Below are positions 9,216-44,900 of a stretch of 64,000 bases of DNA, in pieces. The notes under the pieces are model-generated. The model saw nothing but the letters and a program-made list of their open reading frames with translations. It had not been told where the DNA came from and did not search any database. Position 1 is the stretch's first letter. Every line of letters begins with the position of its first letter. The stretch lies in the NCBI GenBank assembly GCA_016584305.1, contig JACEEZ010003777.1:48971-112970 (forward strand). The letters are read 5' to 3'. This stretch comes from Chionoecetes opilio (lineage: Eukaryota; Arthropoda; Malacostraca; Decapoda; Majidae). The translations under genes and the position numbers were made by a program.

Positions 9216-12200
9216 CGCGTGTATGAATTAGTGCCAAGATTATACATGGGCGAGTGTATGAATTAGTGCCAAGATTATACGTGGGCGAGTGTATGAATTA
9301 GTGCCAAGATTATACATGGGCGAGTGTATGAATTAGTGCCAAGATTATACGTGGGCGAGTGTATGAATTAGTGCCAAGATTATACATGGGCGAGTGTATG
9401 AATTAGTGCCAAGATTATACGTGGGCGAGTGTATGAATTAGTGCCAAGATTATACGTGGGCGAGTGTATGAATTAGTGCCAAGATTATACATGGGCGAGT
9501 GTATGAATTAGTGCCAAGATTATACGTGGGCGCGTGTATGAATTAGTGCCAAGATTATACGTGGGCGAGTGTATGAATTAGTGCCAAGATTATACGTGGG
9601 CGCGTGTATGAATTAGTGCCAAGATTATACGTGGGCGAGTGTATGAATTAGTGCCAAGATTATACGTGGGCGAGTGTATGAATTAGTGCCAAGATTATAC
9701 GTGGGCGCGTGTATGAATTAGTGCCAGATTATACGTGGGCGAGTGTATGAATTAGTGCCAAGATTATACGTGGGCGAGTGTATGAATTAGTGCCAAGATT
9801 ATACGTGGGCGCGTCTATGAATTAGTGCCAAGATTATACGTGGGCGAGTGTATGAATTAGTGCCAAGATTATACGTGGGCGCGTCTATGAATTAGTGCCA
9901 AGATTATACGTGGGCGAGTGTATGAATTAGTGCCAAGATTATACATGGGCGAGTGTATGAATTAGTGCCAAGATTATACGTGGGCGAGTGTATGAATTAG
10001 TGCCAAGATTATACGTGGGCGCGTCTATGAATTAGTGCCAAGATTATACGTGGGCGAGTGTATGAATTAGTGCCAAGATTATACGTGGCGAGTGTATGAA
10101 TTAGTGCCAAGATTATACGTGGGCGAGTGTATGAATTAGTGCCAAGATTATACGTGGGCGAGTGTATGAATTAGTGCCAAGATTATACATGGGCGAGTGT
10201 ATGAATTAGTGCCAAGATTATACGTGGGAGAGTGTATGAATTAGTGCCAAGATTATACGTGGGCGAGTGTATGAATTAGTGCCAAGATTATACGTGGGCG
10301 AGTGTATGAATTAGTGCCAAGATTATACGTGGGCGAGTGTATGAATTAGTGCCAAGATTATACATGGGCGAGTGTATGAATTAGTGCCAAGATTATACGT
10401 GGGCGAGTGTATGAATTAGTGCCAAGATTATACGTGGGCGCGTGTATGAATTAGTGCCAAGATTATACATGGGCGCGTGTATGAATTAGAGCCAAGATTA
10501 TACATGGGCGCGTGTATGAATTAGTGCCAAGATTATACATGGGCGCGTGTATGAATTAGTGCCAAGATTATACATGGGCGCGTGTATGAATTAGTGCCAA
10601 GATTATACATGGGCGCGTGTATGAATTAGTGCCAAGATTATACATGGGCGCGTGTATGAATTAGTGCCAAGATTATACATGGGCGCGTGTATGAATTAGT
10701 GCCAAGATTATACAGGGGCGCGTGTATGAATTAGTGCCAAGATTATACATGGGCGAGTGTATGAATTAGTGCCAAGATTATACGTGGGCGCGTGTATGAA
10801 TTAGTGCCAAGATTATACGTGGGCGCGTGTATGAATTAGTGCCAAGATTATACGTGGGCGATTGTATGAATTAGTGCCAAGATTATACATGGGCGAGTGT
10901 GTGAATTAGTGGCAAGATTATACGTGGGTGCGTGTATGAATTAGTGCCAAGATTATACGTGGGCGCGTGTATGAATTAGTGCCAAGATTATACGTGGGCG
11001 CGTCTATGAATTAGTGCCAAGATTATACGGGGGAGTGTATGAATTAGTGCCGAGATTATACGTGGGCGAGTGTGTGAATTAGTGCCAAGATTATACGTGG
11101 GCGCGTGTATGAATTAGTGCCAAGATTATACGTGGGCGCGTGTATGAATTAGTGCCAAGATTATACGGGGGGGAGTGTATGAATTAGTGCCGAGATTATA
11201 CGTGGGCGAGTGTGTGTGAATTAGTGCCAAGATTATACGTGGGCGCGTGTATGAATTAGTGCCAAGATTATACGTGGGCGAGTGTGTGAATCAGTGCCAA
11301 GATTATACGTGGGGGAGTGTATGAATTAGTGTCGAGATTATACGTGGGCGAGTGTATGAATTAGTGCCAAGATTATACGTGGGCGAGTGTATGAATTAGT
11401 GCCAAGATTATACGTGGGCGAGTGTGTGAATTAGTGCCAAGATTATACGTGGGCGCTTGTATGAATTAGTGCCAAGATTATACTTGGGCGAGTGTATGAA
11501 TTAGTGCCAAGATTATACGTGGGCGACTGTATGAATTAGTGCCAAGATTATACGTGGGCGAGTGTATGAATTAGTGCCAAGATTATACGTGGGCGCGTGT
11601 ATGAATTAGTGCCAAGATTATACGTGGGCGAGTGTATGAATTAGTGCCAAGATTATACGTGGGCGAGTGTATGAATTAGTGCCAAGATTATACGTGAGCG
11701 AGTGTATAAATTAGTCCCAAGATTATACGGGGAGGAGTGTATGAATTAGTTCCAAGATTATACATGGGCGAGTGTATGAATTAGTGCCAAGATTATACGT
11801 GGGCGCGTATATGAATTAGTGCCAAGATTATACGTGGGGGAGTGTATGAATTAGCGCCAAGATTATACGTGGGGGAGTGTATGAATTAGTGCCAAGATTA
11901 TACATGGGCGAGTGTATGAATTAGTGCCAAGATTACGTGGGCGAGTGTATGAATTAGTGCCAAGATTATACGTGGGCGCGTGTATGAATTAGTGCCAAGA
12001 TTATACACTGGGCGCGTGTATGAATTAGAGCCAAGATTATACATGGGCGCGTGTATGAATTAGTGCCAAGATTATACATGGGCGCGTGTATGAATTAGTG
12101 CCAAGATTATACGTGGGCGCGTGTATGAATTAGTGCCAAGATTATACATGGGCGCGTGTATGAATTAGTGCCAAGATTATACATGGGCGCGTGTATGAAT

Positions 12201-13855
12201 TAGTGCCAAGATTATACATGGGCGCGTGTATGAATTAGTGCCAAGATTATACATGGGCGCGTGTATGAATTAGTGCCAAGATTATACATGGGCGAATGTA
12301 TGAATTAGTGCCAAGATTATACGTGGGCGCGTGTATGAATTAGTGCCAAGATTATACGTGGGCGCGTGTATGAATTAGTGCCAAGATTATACGTGGGCGA
12401 TTGTATGAATTAGTGCCAGATTATACATGGGCGAGTGTGTGAATTAGTGGCAAGATTATACGTGGGCGCGTGTATAAATTAGTGCCAAGTTTATACGTGG
12501 GCGCGTTCTATGAATTAGTGCCAAGATTATACGTGGGGGAGTGTATGAATTAGTGGCAAGATTATACGTGGGCGAGTGTATGAATTAGTGCCAAGATTAT
12601 ACGTGGGCGCGTGTATGAATTAGTGCCAAGATTATACGTGGGCGCGTCTATGAATTAGTGCCAAGATTATACGTGGGGGAGTGTATGAATTAGTGCCGAG
12701 ATTATACGTGGGCGAGTGTGTGAATTAGTGCCAAGATTATACGTGGGCGCGTGTATGAATTAGTGCCAAGATTATACGTGGGCGCGTGTATGAATTAGTG
12801 CCAAGATTATACGTGGGGGAGTGTATGAATTAGTGCCGAGATTATACGTGGGCGAGTGTGTGAATTAGTGCCAAGATTATACGTGGGCGCGTGTATGAAT
12901 TAGTGCCAAGATTATACGTGGGCGAGTGTGTGAATTAGTGCCAAGATTATACGTGGTGGAGTGTATGAATTAGTGCCGAGATTATACGTGGGCGAGTGTA
13001 TGAATTAGTGCCAAGATTATACGTGGGCGAGTGTATGAATTAGTGCCAAGATTATACGTGGGCGAGTGTGTGAATTAGTGCCAAGATTATACGTGGGCGC
13101 TTGTATGAATTAGTGCCAAGATTATACTTGGGCGAGTGTATGAATTAGTGCAAGATTATACGTGGGCGACTGTATGAATTAGTGCCAAGATTATACGTGG
13201 GCGAGTGTATGAATAGTGCCAAGATTATACGTGGGCGCGTGTATGAATTAGTGCCAAGATTATACGTGGGCGAGTGTATGAATTAGTGCCAAGTTTTATA
13301 CGTGGGCGAGTGTATGAATTAGTGCCAAGATTATACGTGAGCGCGTGTATGAATTAGTGCCAAGATTATACGTGGGGGAGTGTATGAATTAGTGCCAAGA
13401 TTATACATGGGCGAGTGTATGAATTAGTGCCAAGATTATACGTGGGCGAGTGTATGAATTAGTGCCAAGATTATACGTGGGGGAGTGTATGAATTAGTGC
13501 CAAGATTATACGTGAGCGAGTGTATGAATTAGTGCCAAGATTATACGTGGGGGAGTGTATGAATTAGTGCCAAGATTATACATGGGCGAGTGTATGAATT
13601 AGTGCCAAGATTATACGTGGGCGCGTGTATGAATTAGTGCCAAGATTATACGTGGGGGAGTGTATGAATTAGTGCCAAGATTATACGTGGGGGAGTGTAT
13701 GAATTAGTGCCAAGATTATACGTGAGGGAGTGTATGAATTAGTGCCAAGATTATACGTGGGCGAGTGTGTGAATTAGTGCCAAGATTATACGTGGGCGCG
13801 TGTATGAATTAGTGCCAAGATTATACGTGGGCGAGTGTGTGAATTAGTGCCAAGA
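9216..13855. repeat. 4.6-kb minisatellite array, 35-bp unit, about 132 copies
   Basis: The unit contains the invariant core TATGAATTAGTGCC then AAGATTATAC and a variable junction (GTGGGCGAG, ATGGGCGCG, GTGGGGGAG). The period is 35 bases, with occasional 1- to 2-base indels. Marker variants recur in the same order 1,539 bases apart and later 1,644 bases apart, showing an internal large-scale duplication. There is no spacer diversity, so it is not a CRISPR array. Frequent stops exclude coding. Confidence 0.97.
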
Positions 13856-13957
13856 CATAGACCACTGTATACCTGGACTGTTCACGCGACAATGTTTTGA
13901 ATTGCGGGGCTGCATAGGGGCCCGCGGGGCGCCCGACAAAGAGATATAGTGGTCTAT
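13856..13957. repeat. Short inverted-repeat element next to the array
   Basis: CATAGACCACT directly follows the last array unit and AGTGGTCTATG closes about 100 bases later. Between them is a GC-rich core with GGGGCCCGCGGGGC. It could be a small MITE or the terminal hairpin of whatever element carries the array. Confidence 0.55.
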
Positions 13958-13962
13958 GGACT

Positions 13963-14713
13963 ATCATATAGACTGGTTTATCAGTATATATGGTATACTG
14001 TAATCTTCGTAAATGTTTGTTCTATAATATTATCAAATAAAAAACAGTAAAACACGCTAAAGAAATGCCATTACGAGACTATGAAGAAATATGCATGAAC
14101 TTAATATTCACTTAACTCTTCGCCATTTAAAACTTTGCGAGTCAACTTTTATCATGAAGGGTATCAATAGAAGCGCAATTTTATTAGCTTTCCATTGATG
14201 TATTTCGTTATCTGATAAATTAATTAGAACCATGCATAAATTAGCGTTAAATAAATAAATAAAATCATCAATCGGGTAATTCTCCCGATTGATGATGTTA
14301 TTTATTTACTTATATATTTTGTTTTCTGATAAATGAATTAGTACCATGTATAAATTAGTGTTGACTAAATAAATAACCTCATCAATGGGGTAAATTACCC
14401 GATTGAGGATTTTATTTATTTATTTAACGCTAATTTATGCATGGTTCTAATTCATTTATCAGATAACGAAATACATCAATGGAAATCTAATACAATTGCG
14501 CTTCTATTGATACCCTTCATGATAAAAGTTGACTCGCAAAGTTTTAAATGGCGAAGAGTTGAAGTGAATATTAAGTTCATGCATATTTCTTCATAGTTTC
14601 GTAATGGCATTTCTTTAGCGTGTTTTACTGTTTTTTATTTGATAATATTATAGAACAAACATTTACGAAGTTTAAACAGTATATAATATATATGATAAAC
14701 CAATCTATATGAT
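13963..14713. repeat. 750-bp imperfect palindrome with nested hairpins
   Basis: The left arm (from TATCATATAGACTGGTTTA) returns as the right arm in reverse complement (ending TAAACCAATCTATATGAT). Arms of about 300 bases are nearly identical. In the centre are two shorter hairpins (14251-14309 and 14366-14432), both built on AAATAAATAA and CATCAAT/ATTGATG, plus a third, diverged copy of the inner sequence. It has no coding capacity. It could be a fold-back transposon or an inverted duplication. Confidence 0.85.
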
Positions 14714-14719
14714 CCGTAT

Positions 14720-15800
14720 TATAATATGAATCCGGGGGCCNAAAGGAAAAACCACCTAAAGGGGGCCGTTCTTTTTTTTTGCATAAAGGAAAAAGTTCCG
14801 AGTGTTCCAATGCGCAGGGCCCATAAAAGAGTGAAACTATGAAACTATGAAGACTTTGTTATTGCTGTTAAAATAAAGAACATCGGGGGAATCTGGGGGG
14901 GCCCTAAAGGAAAATTTCCTTGCTTCTGGGACCCCATTTGGGTTTACAAAAAGCAATGTGTTTTTTTTTTGTGGGACTCTAGAGCGGACAGCAAACATAC
15001 AAACAAAAGGAAGGGGCCAGCACGCCGAAAGGACTCCCCTTCAGGTTCAACTGTATGTACAAACCTTTTGTTGACAGTGAAAAGGTTTTTTCTTACCTCC
15101 ATTGCATCTAAAAACTGGGTTTAATAAAAAATTTTGTAAAGGGCCCATGGACCAAAATGGTGCGGTTTTCAGATTTTTTAGAAAAATTTGAAGACTGTTC
15201 TGAAGCCAAAGAAAAGGGCGGGGTTTTTTAATGGCCCTAAAATTTGTCAACTACTCAATGTGATGATTTTTAAAAGAGCCTAACTCCCCTGGAAAAAGCT
15301 GCTTGGAAGAGTTTTTTTGGCTGTTAAAAAAGAACTCCTGGTATTTCGAGCACGAATTATGAGGAATTTATAAATGACATGTTAAAGAGTTTACCATGCG
15401 CGGGGCCGGTGTCAAAAAATTTTTTTCCACTTTTTTCCATTCATTTTGTTTTTTTCCCAACAAATCTTGGCGCAGTCGTGATGAGCGGGGGGAACGTTCC
15501 CCAGGACTTTCCACCAGGGAAAACCCCCGATCCCAAAGGACGTTTCAGTCCAAATGATAGGGGACTATTGTGGAGCTAAAAACGTGAAAGAAACAAATTT
15601 AAGATTTTTTTTTCCCAGATATGTAATTAGGCCCAAAAAACCCGCAGGCACCACATAATTTTATGAGTAAATATAAAGTAGGGGCATTTTTCGATTAATT
15701 TTATAATTTTTAGTATTAAATAAAAGGGTATTAAAATTTAAAGCCGATATTTCAAAAACTTACGTGCTAGAGAAAAAGCAATGCCCTTTTTGAAATCAGC
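14720..15800. other. Low-quality assembly stretch with one undetermined base
   Basis: Contains an N at 14741 and an unusual density of homopolymer runs (CCGGGGGCC, TTTTTTTTTG, GGGGGGGCCC) unlike the flanks. I read it as poorly polished or chimeric sequence. Any missing 5' exon of the LCA5-like gene in this part could be unreadable for this reason. Confidence 0.55.
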
Positions 15801-16101
15801 AGCAAAAAATGCTTTTCAACCCACACACAATGAACTCAGAACCATTTTTGGTGTCGACCATGAACCGTGATGAAAAAAGTTTCAATAATTCCACGTCACA
15901 AAATATTCGGACGTTTATAAATATGCAGAATTATCAAGTGCTACTACCAGTATCATTATTATCATTATTATCATTATCATCCATTCCTGTTATTGATATA
16001 AGTTTTTACTATCACTATCTGCCACTACTACTATTTCTAATATTGCCACCATCACCACTTCTTGCACTACTGATACTATATGTGTGCGTGTATGTTCTCA
16101 G

Positions 16102-23889
<7,788 letters not shown>

Positions 23890-23943
23890 ACGTGCGGTTA
23901 AAAGCCCACGGGCGGCTTTTAGCTCTGACCTTCCTTTACTGTG

Positions 23944-23949
23944 AATAAA
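23944..23949 (+). promoter_or_regulatory. AATAAA poly(A) signal of the LCA5-like gene
   Basis: Canonical hexamer 55 bases after the stop codon. Confidence 0.75.
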
Positions 23950-24114
23950 TCCATAATGTACAGTAATTTCCTTGTCTTAGTTTGCAGTTACTCTTGTGCA
24001 TAGTTATGAAAGTGACAAACGAAAAGCTGTTCTGCCGCAGAACTCTCCTCTGTATGGCAAACACGTGGTTCTTGTGCACCAAAACTGACCTCGCCTAGAT
24101 TGAGCACAGCACAT

Positions 24115-24219
<105 letters not shown>

Positions 24220-24239
24220 AGGCTTATACGGTTTTTTTA

Positions 24240-25050
24240 GCACTTTTGAACTCTGTCAAAATAGGTTTCCTAATTTCACAGAGTTCACGCATCGGCAGGA
24301 AAAGAGAGGAGGAGGAGGAGGAGGAGGTTCTCGTTCGGGTTGGCAAAGACCAACTCACCTGAATCCGATACGTTGTCCTGTCACTCGCTTTACCACCTGT
24401 AGCACGTCCTGTGATTGTAGTAATCTATTAAGACACCTCTGGATTGGATAATAAAGTGTCCATTATTATCTTGTTAATATAAATAAGTAAAGGGATGGTT
24501 GTATGGTCTGAGTCTCCTTATAATTCATCGTACGAGTATCAAGCCTCGGCAGTAACTCAGTGTGCGCCATGGAGCTGCTTCATTCAGTGTTCCAGGCTGT
24601 AAGGAAACACAGTGAGGATCTCGAGAATCATTATGAGACGCACTGTAGCCTAGAGATGGTTTACGTATTTACTGGCCATGGGTTTGAGAGAGAGAGATAG
24701 AAAGAGAGTTTTACGGAAAGAAAGCAGATTTAATCAATGTAATTAGGTAAACGTTATATGGTTTAGTTACGGCAGATTCAACCTTTATAATATCTAACTT
24801 AGAATAATAAGAAATTGCATACAGCGCTGCGATCAAGTAATCAAACAAACCCATTATTGAATTAGTGCTGAACAAATTTGTCAATATAGGAAAACAAGAT
24901 ATGTAACAGTGAAAGACAAATGAGAAAAAAGTTATTAATGGGAGGATATCTGTGTCAGGATATGCATGGGTGGCTAGGATAAAAATAAAGTTTTGTTCTT
25001 GCTTTTCTGGCATGGTATAGAGTTAACCTATGTCTCCAGGGATATTTATT
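24240..25050. other. Intergenic DNA, nothing recognised
   Basis: No exon with splice support or conserved domain seen. A 100-residue minus-strand open frame at 25013-24711 is AT-rich and looks spurious. Confidence 0.45.
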
Positions 25051-25052
25051 GG

Positions 25053-25313
25053 TACCGTCAATAACACTATAGTCGCCAGTCACTCGCCACTGCACTATTG
25101 TCGCCAGCCGCCACATATTACGAATTTTAGCATCACTACAGACTTGTATGTGCCATTTAAAAGGCAGCACAGTAGTTTATATTATGTACATCACACTATT
25201 ATGTCTTAAGTGGCACATACAGGTCTGTAGTGATGCTAAAATTCGTAATATATGGTGACTGGCGACAATAGTGCAGTGGCGAGTGACTGGCGATTATAGT
25301 GTTATTGACGGTA
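25053..25313. mobile_element. Fold-back element with about 115-bp inverted arms
   Basis: The left arm TACCGTCAATAACACTATAG returns at the right end as its reverse complement ending TTATTGACGGTA, and most of the 115-base arms pair. The loop is about 30 bases. The TA at each edge could be a Tc1/mariner-type duplication, but this is uncertain. Confidence 0.8.
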
Positions 25314-25693
25314 AGATTGTGGTGGCATATACGTGGCAGAACAAATAAAAATAAAATTCTATATATCCCTACCTAGTTAAAGGAAGATAATACTCTCTTT
25401 TTACGTTTTGAATAAGAGGAATTTTTATATGAGGAATAAGAGAATAAGAATGCGAATATGGAGAAAGTGTCAATGGGGAACAGCCTAGGTAACCCTTTCA
25501 CGCCCAGATCTTTCCTTCGCTATAAAAAAATGTTTGTTGTAGAGCCATAAAATTACAAAAAGTAACTGAATATACCAAATTAGCCAGTGGACAAGGATAC
25601 TAATTAAACAGGTCATATCTATAAAATATTGCTTATTGCTATATTGCTATATTCACTAAAAATCGTCTAATGGTACTCAGATTACAATGGAAA

Positions 25694-26199
<506 letters not shown>

Positions 26200-26224
26200 T
26201 TACGTTATGGGCCTCAAAGGGTGA

Positions 26225-27540
26225 ATAGCAAAGGCAGCAGCTACACAAAAGTTGTTTATGGGTGTGAGAGAAAATGTATCGGTACGTAAAACATCATTAG
26301 TGAGGAGATGAAAATAAATCAATCAATTAATTAATAAGAGAGGATGAATAATTGTTGATAAAGAGGGTATAATAAAAAAATACGAGTTATTAAGTAAAGG
26401 TACGGAAAGCAGTGAGAGGTAAATAGTCGGGCAGAAGGCAGCGGAGCAGGACGAGCGGAAGGACGCCAGTGAAGTATTTGAGATAACTGAAGAGGAAAAA
26501 TGGGCAACAAACACCCAAAAAGACACAACAGGAAGCATCAACAAAACCTCAAACGGGAACAGGAGAGAAAAGGTCTGTTATGGTTCACTATACCAGACAT
26601 TTTCATATCAGCCAAAACATCTTTCATAAAATCTACGGTAGAAGTTTCCTATTGATGCCAATGTTAATTTACTCAGTTTACCTAGCAAACATAATACGTT
26701 GCACCAGATCAGAAGCCTTGGAATAATCAAATGTAGTAAAACCAACATGAAAGACTCCCATTAACCTATGTAGATAGATCATTGTAGATTAATAAAAATA
26801 ATGGTTTTCTGTTGATGTCACGGTTATGAAGATCAGAAAGTTGGTACAGCAAACCTGACCACATATACGTTAACCTACTACTACAATGGCATCATAAGAG
26901 AATGATCATGAGTGTGAGAATCCATGTAGAGGTGAGTCAGTGATAAGGAAGGCTATATCTTTGACCCCTGTTCTATCTCTCACAGCTTATAGTGACAGCA
27001 GCAATAAACGCGAGTTGAAATGACGCAATACAGACCATTTCTTTTGGAAGCTTCCAAGATTACGTTTTTTAGTCTGAATATTGTTATTTTTCCTTGTTTC
27101 TCTATGAAAATGTATACAATTTATGCTCTAATTATCATGCGATGAAAGATATATAAACTTACGAAAAATGTAAAAGAATATTACCTAGCACAAACATGAA
27201 ATAACGTACTCTGGAAATAGCATAGTGTACCTCGTAATGGGGACAGACTTCGCTAAAAAATATAATGAGAAGAAAACACGTAAAAAAGAAGTTAAGTTAG
27301 CTATATTATAGTTACAGCTTTCAGAGGGATATGAGCTAGGTACAGATAGGTGATATGATTTCCGAAATTATATAATGAGGCTTTTGCTGCCTGGCACGAA
27401 AAAAACAGAAACTTTTACGTAAAATAATTGCTGAAAAGGGTTTGAGGCGTTGTTCAGAATACGCTTATAGTTGAATAGTATCCTTTCTCTTCTCATATCT
27501 TGCTACCTTCTCTCTTTTGCATTCATCTCAGTCTTTCTCG
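26225..27540. other. Intergenic AT-rich DNA upstream of the DNAJ gene
   Basis: No gene, RNA or repeat boundary recognised. Confidence 0.45.
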
Positions 27541-27571
27541 CGTCTGGCTGTTGGCAAGTGTTCATCAGCTG

Positions 27572-27640
27572 ATTGGTGTCTGTGGGCGGCCGCCAGGTGG
27601 CTGCGACGGGGATGGGAGGCCGCCGCCCATTGGCTGACGA
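27572..27640 (+). promoter_or_regulatory. Probable DNAJ promoter: two inverted CCAAT boxes, GC box, CRE-like half site
   Basis: ATTGG occurs at 27572-27576 and 27629-27633 (CCAAT on the other strand), GGGCGG at 27584-27589, and TGACG directly after the second CCAAT box. All lie within 150 bases of the start codon in a CpG-rich patch. CCAAT plus TGACG elements are common in chaperone promoters, but a perfect ER-stress element is not present. Confidence 0.45.
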
Positions 27641-27720
27641 CACGAGACTTTCAATGATTAGTCAGCGTCCGCCAACCCGAGGCCGTGTTAGTGAGCGTGT
27701 GTTTACACCTGAAATACACC

Positions 27721-43187
<15,467 letters not shown>

Positions 43188-43312
43188 AGTTGTAGACAAA
43201 TAGAAGCTAGTAAGTCTGATTCAAAACTTGACTGTAGCATTGGCCAGTATATTGAACTAAATAACGTATTTGTTGAGTTAAACTATAGGAAGTGGGTCAG
43301 TATATTTTGAAA

Positions 43313-43318
43313 AATAAA
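43313..43318 (+). promoter_or_regulatory. AATAAA poly(A) signal of the DNAJ gene
   Basis: Canonical hexamer 126 bases after the stop codon. Confidence 0.7.
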
Positions 43319-44015
43319 TATAAACTGCAAATATTTAAGGATACATACTTTTATTAAATTTACACAACTTTTCTTGAACCTAATGTAGCTCTTTTACTTC
43401 CTCTAATACTGATATGCCTATTTCTGGTACTTCCCATAGCATCTGGCCTTTGCTCCAATTATATATTCTGTACATTGGTATTACATATTTATTTATGACT
43501 ACATATGTTAGATTTTCTTTGTTGTTGTTTTGTTTCCTAAATGTATATTGTAATATTTACGGATCATTTTCCCATTTTGTTCTGAAAGCATTTGGTTTCA
43601 AAGTGAATGCATTATATGTACATGTGTGTGTGTGTGCGTGTCTGTGTTTGTATAAATGAAGCTTTGCAATAGCTTTAACTTTGATAATGTTTCAAATTGA
43701 GCAATGAGGACACGTTTTCTTTATTCCATTCACAGGATTTCTCCTTATTGTCACAAAGATGTTCCTAAATTTGACTTTATTCAGCAAACCATAACTCGTG
43801 TGCAAAGCCTCATTCTTCACATGCTCATACATACTCGTGAAAATAATGAGTTGGCAGTCATCTGCAGCTTTAGGAGCCCTCGCAGTTTCTTGACTTTTTT
43901 TTGTTTCTTATTGTTGTGAATTTGAATAACCGTATAAGTCGATATATGAAGCCTAAAAAACTATCTCCAAAACGAAGGGTCGACCTGTATGTCAAGAATG
44001 AAATGTGAACCTTTA

Positions 44016-44488
44016 CCGGTAAATGGTAACAGTACCACTTGTTACCAGTAAATGGTAACAGTACCACTTGTTACCAGTAAATGGAACAGTACCACTTGTT
44101 ACCAGTAAATGGGAACAGTACCACTTGTTACCAGTAAATGGTAACAGTACCACTTGTTACCAGTAAATGGAACAGTACACTTGTTACAGTAATGGAACTA
44201 CCACTTGTTACCAGTAAATGGTACAGTACCACTTGTTACCAGTAAATGGAACAGTACCACTTGTTACCAGTAAATGGTAACAGTACCACTTGTTACCAGT
44301 AAATGGGAACAGTACCACTTGTTACCAGTAAATGGGAACAGTACCACTTGTTACCAGTAAATGGGAACAGTACCACTTGTTACCAGTAATTGGGAACAGT
44401 ACCACTTGTTACCAGTAAATGGTAACAGTACCACTTGTTACCAGTAAATGGTAACAGTACCACTTGTTACCAGTAAATTGTAACAAGT
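44016..44488. repeat. 29-bp minisatellite of hairpin-forming units, about 16 copies
   Basis: The unit AGTAAATGGTAACAGTACC plus ACTTGTTACC repeats with small indels. Each unit contains GGTAACA and TGTTACC eight bases apart, so every unit can fold on itself. Confidence 0.92.
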
Positions 44489-44577
44489 GGAACAGCCCAA
44501 CACTCGCTGTGCACCACTTACCGTACCTTCCACGGCCCGCGACAACTATTTCCAACTGAACCTCACGTTAGGTAATA

Positions 44578-44900
44578 CAGTAGCAGCTCAATATAATGGA
44601 ATAATTCAGCCAAGGCCGATTCGATAAATCAAATTTGCCGCTAAATCGAACTTCCGTTATCACCTCCTGATCTAGCTCGATATACCAGAATTTTCCGTAA
44701 AATCGAGTTTCCGGTAAATCCTGTTTGTGTAGTTGTCTGTATGGCCCCCAAAGCCTACCCGAACACGTGGGTCACCGGCCATTAGTGGTACCGCACCAAA
44801 TATTGCTACATTTAGCGGGATATTCCGCTCATCAATTTTTTTTTTCTCGCTAAATCGAACTTTCTGGTAAATTGAGTTCCGTTAAATTGAACTTCTACTG
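44578..44900. mobile_element. Pogo-type MITE (323 bp) with TA flanks
   Basis: Ends CAGTAGCAGCTCAATATAAT and TTAAATTGAACTTCTACTG are imperfect inverted repeats between TA dinucleotides. Internally there is ATGGCCCCCAAAGCCTACC, which resembles the transposase start of the pogo element at 35330, so this may be a deletion derivative of a similar element. Confidence 0.65.

Noticed and set aside
9216..13855. CRISPR-like appearance of a regular 35-bp repeat
   Set aside because: Repeats are contiguous with no unique spacers, and the genome is eukaryotic. It is a minisatellite.
14625..15250. Minus-strand frames in the damaged region
   Set aside because: The sequence contains an N and homopolymer errors, so any frame is unreliable.
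27572..27640. A full ER-stress response element (CCAAT-N9-CCACG) in the DNAJ promoter
   Set aside because: CCAAT boxes are present but no CCACG at the required spacing, so only CCAAT and a CRE-like half site are reported.
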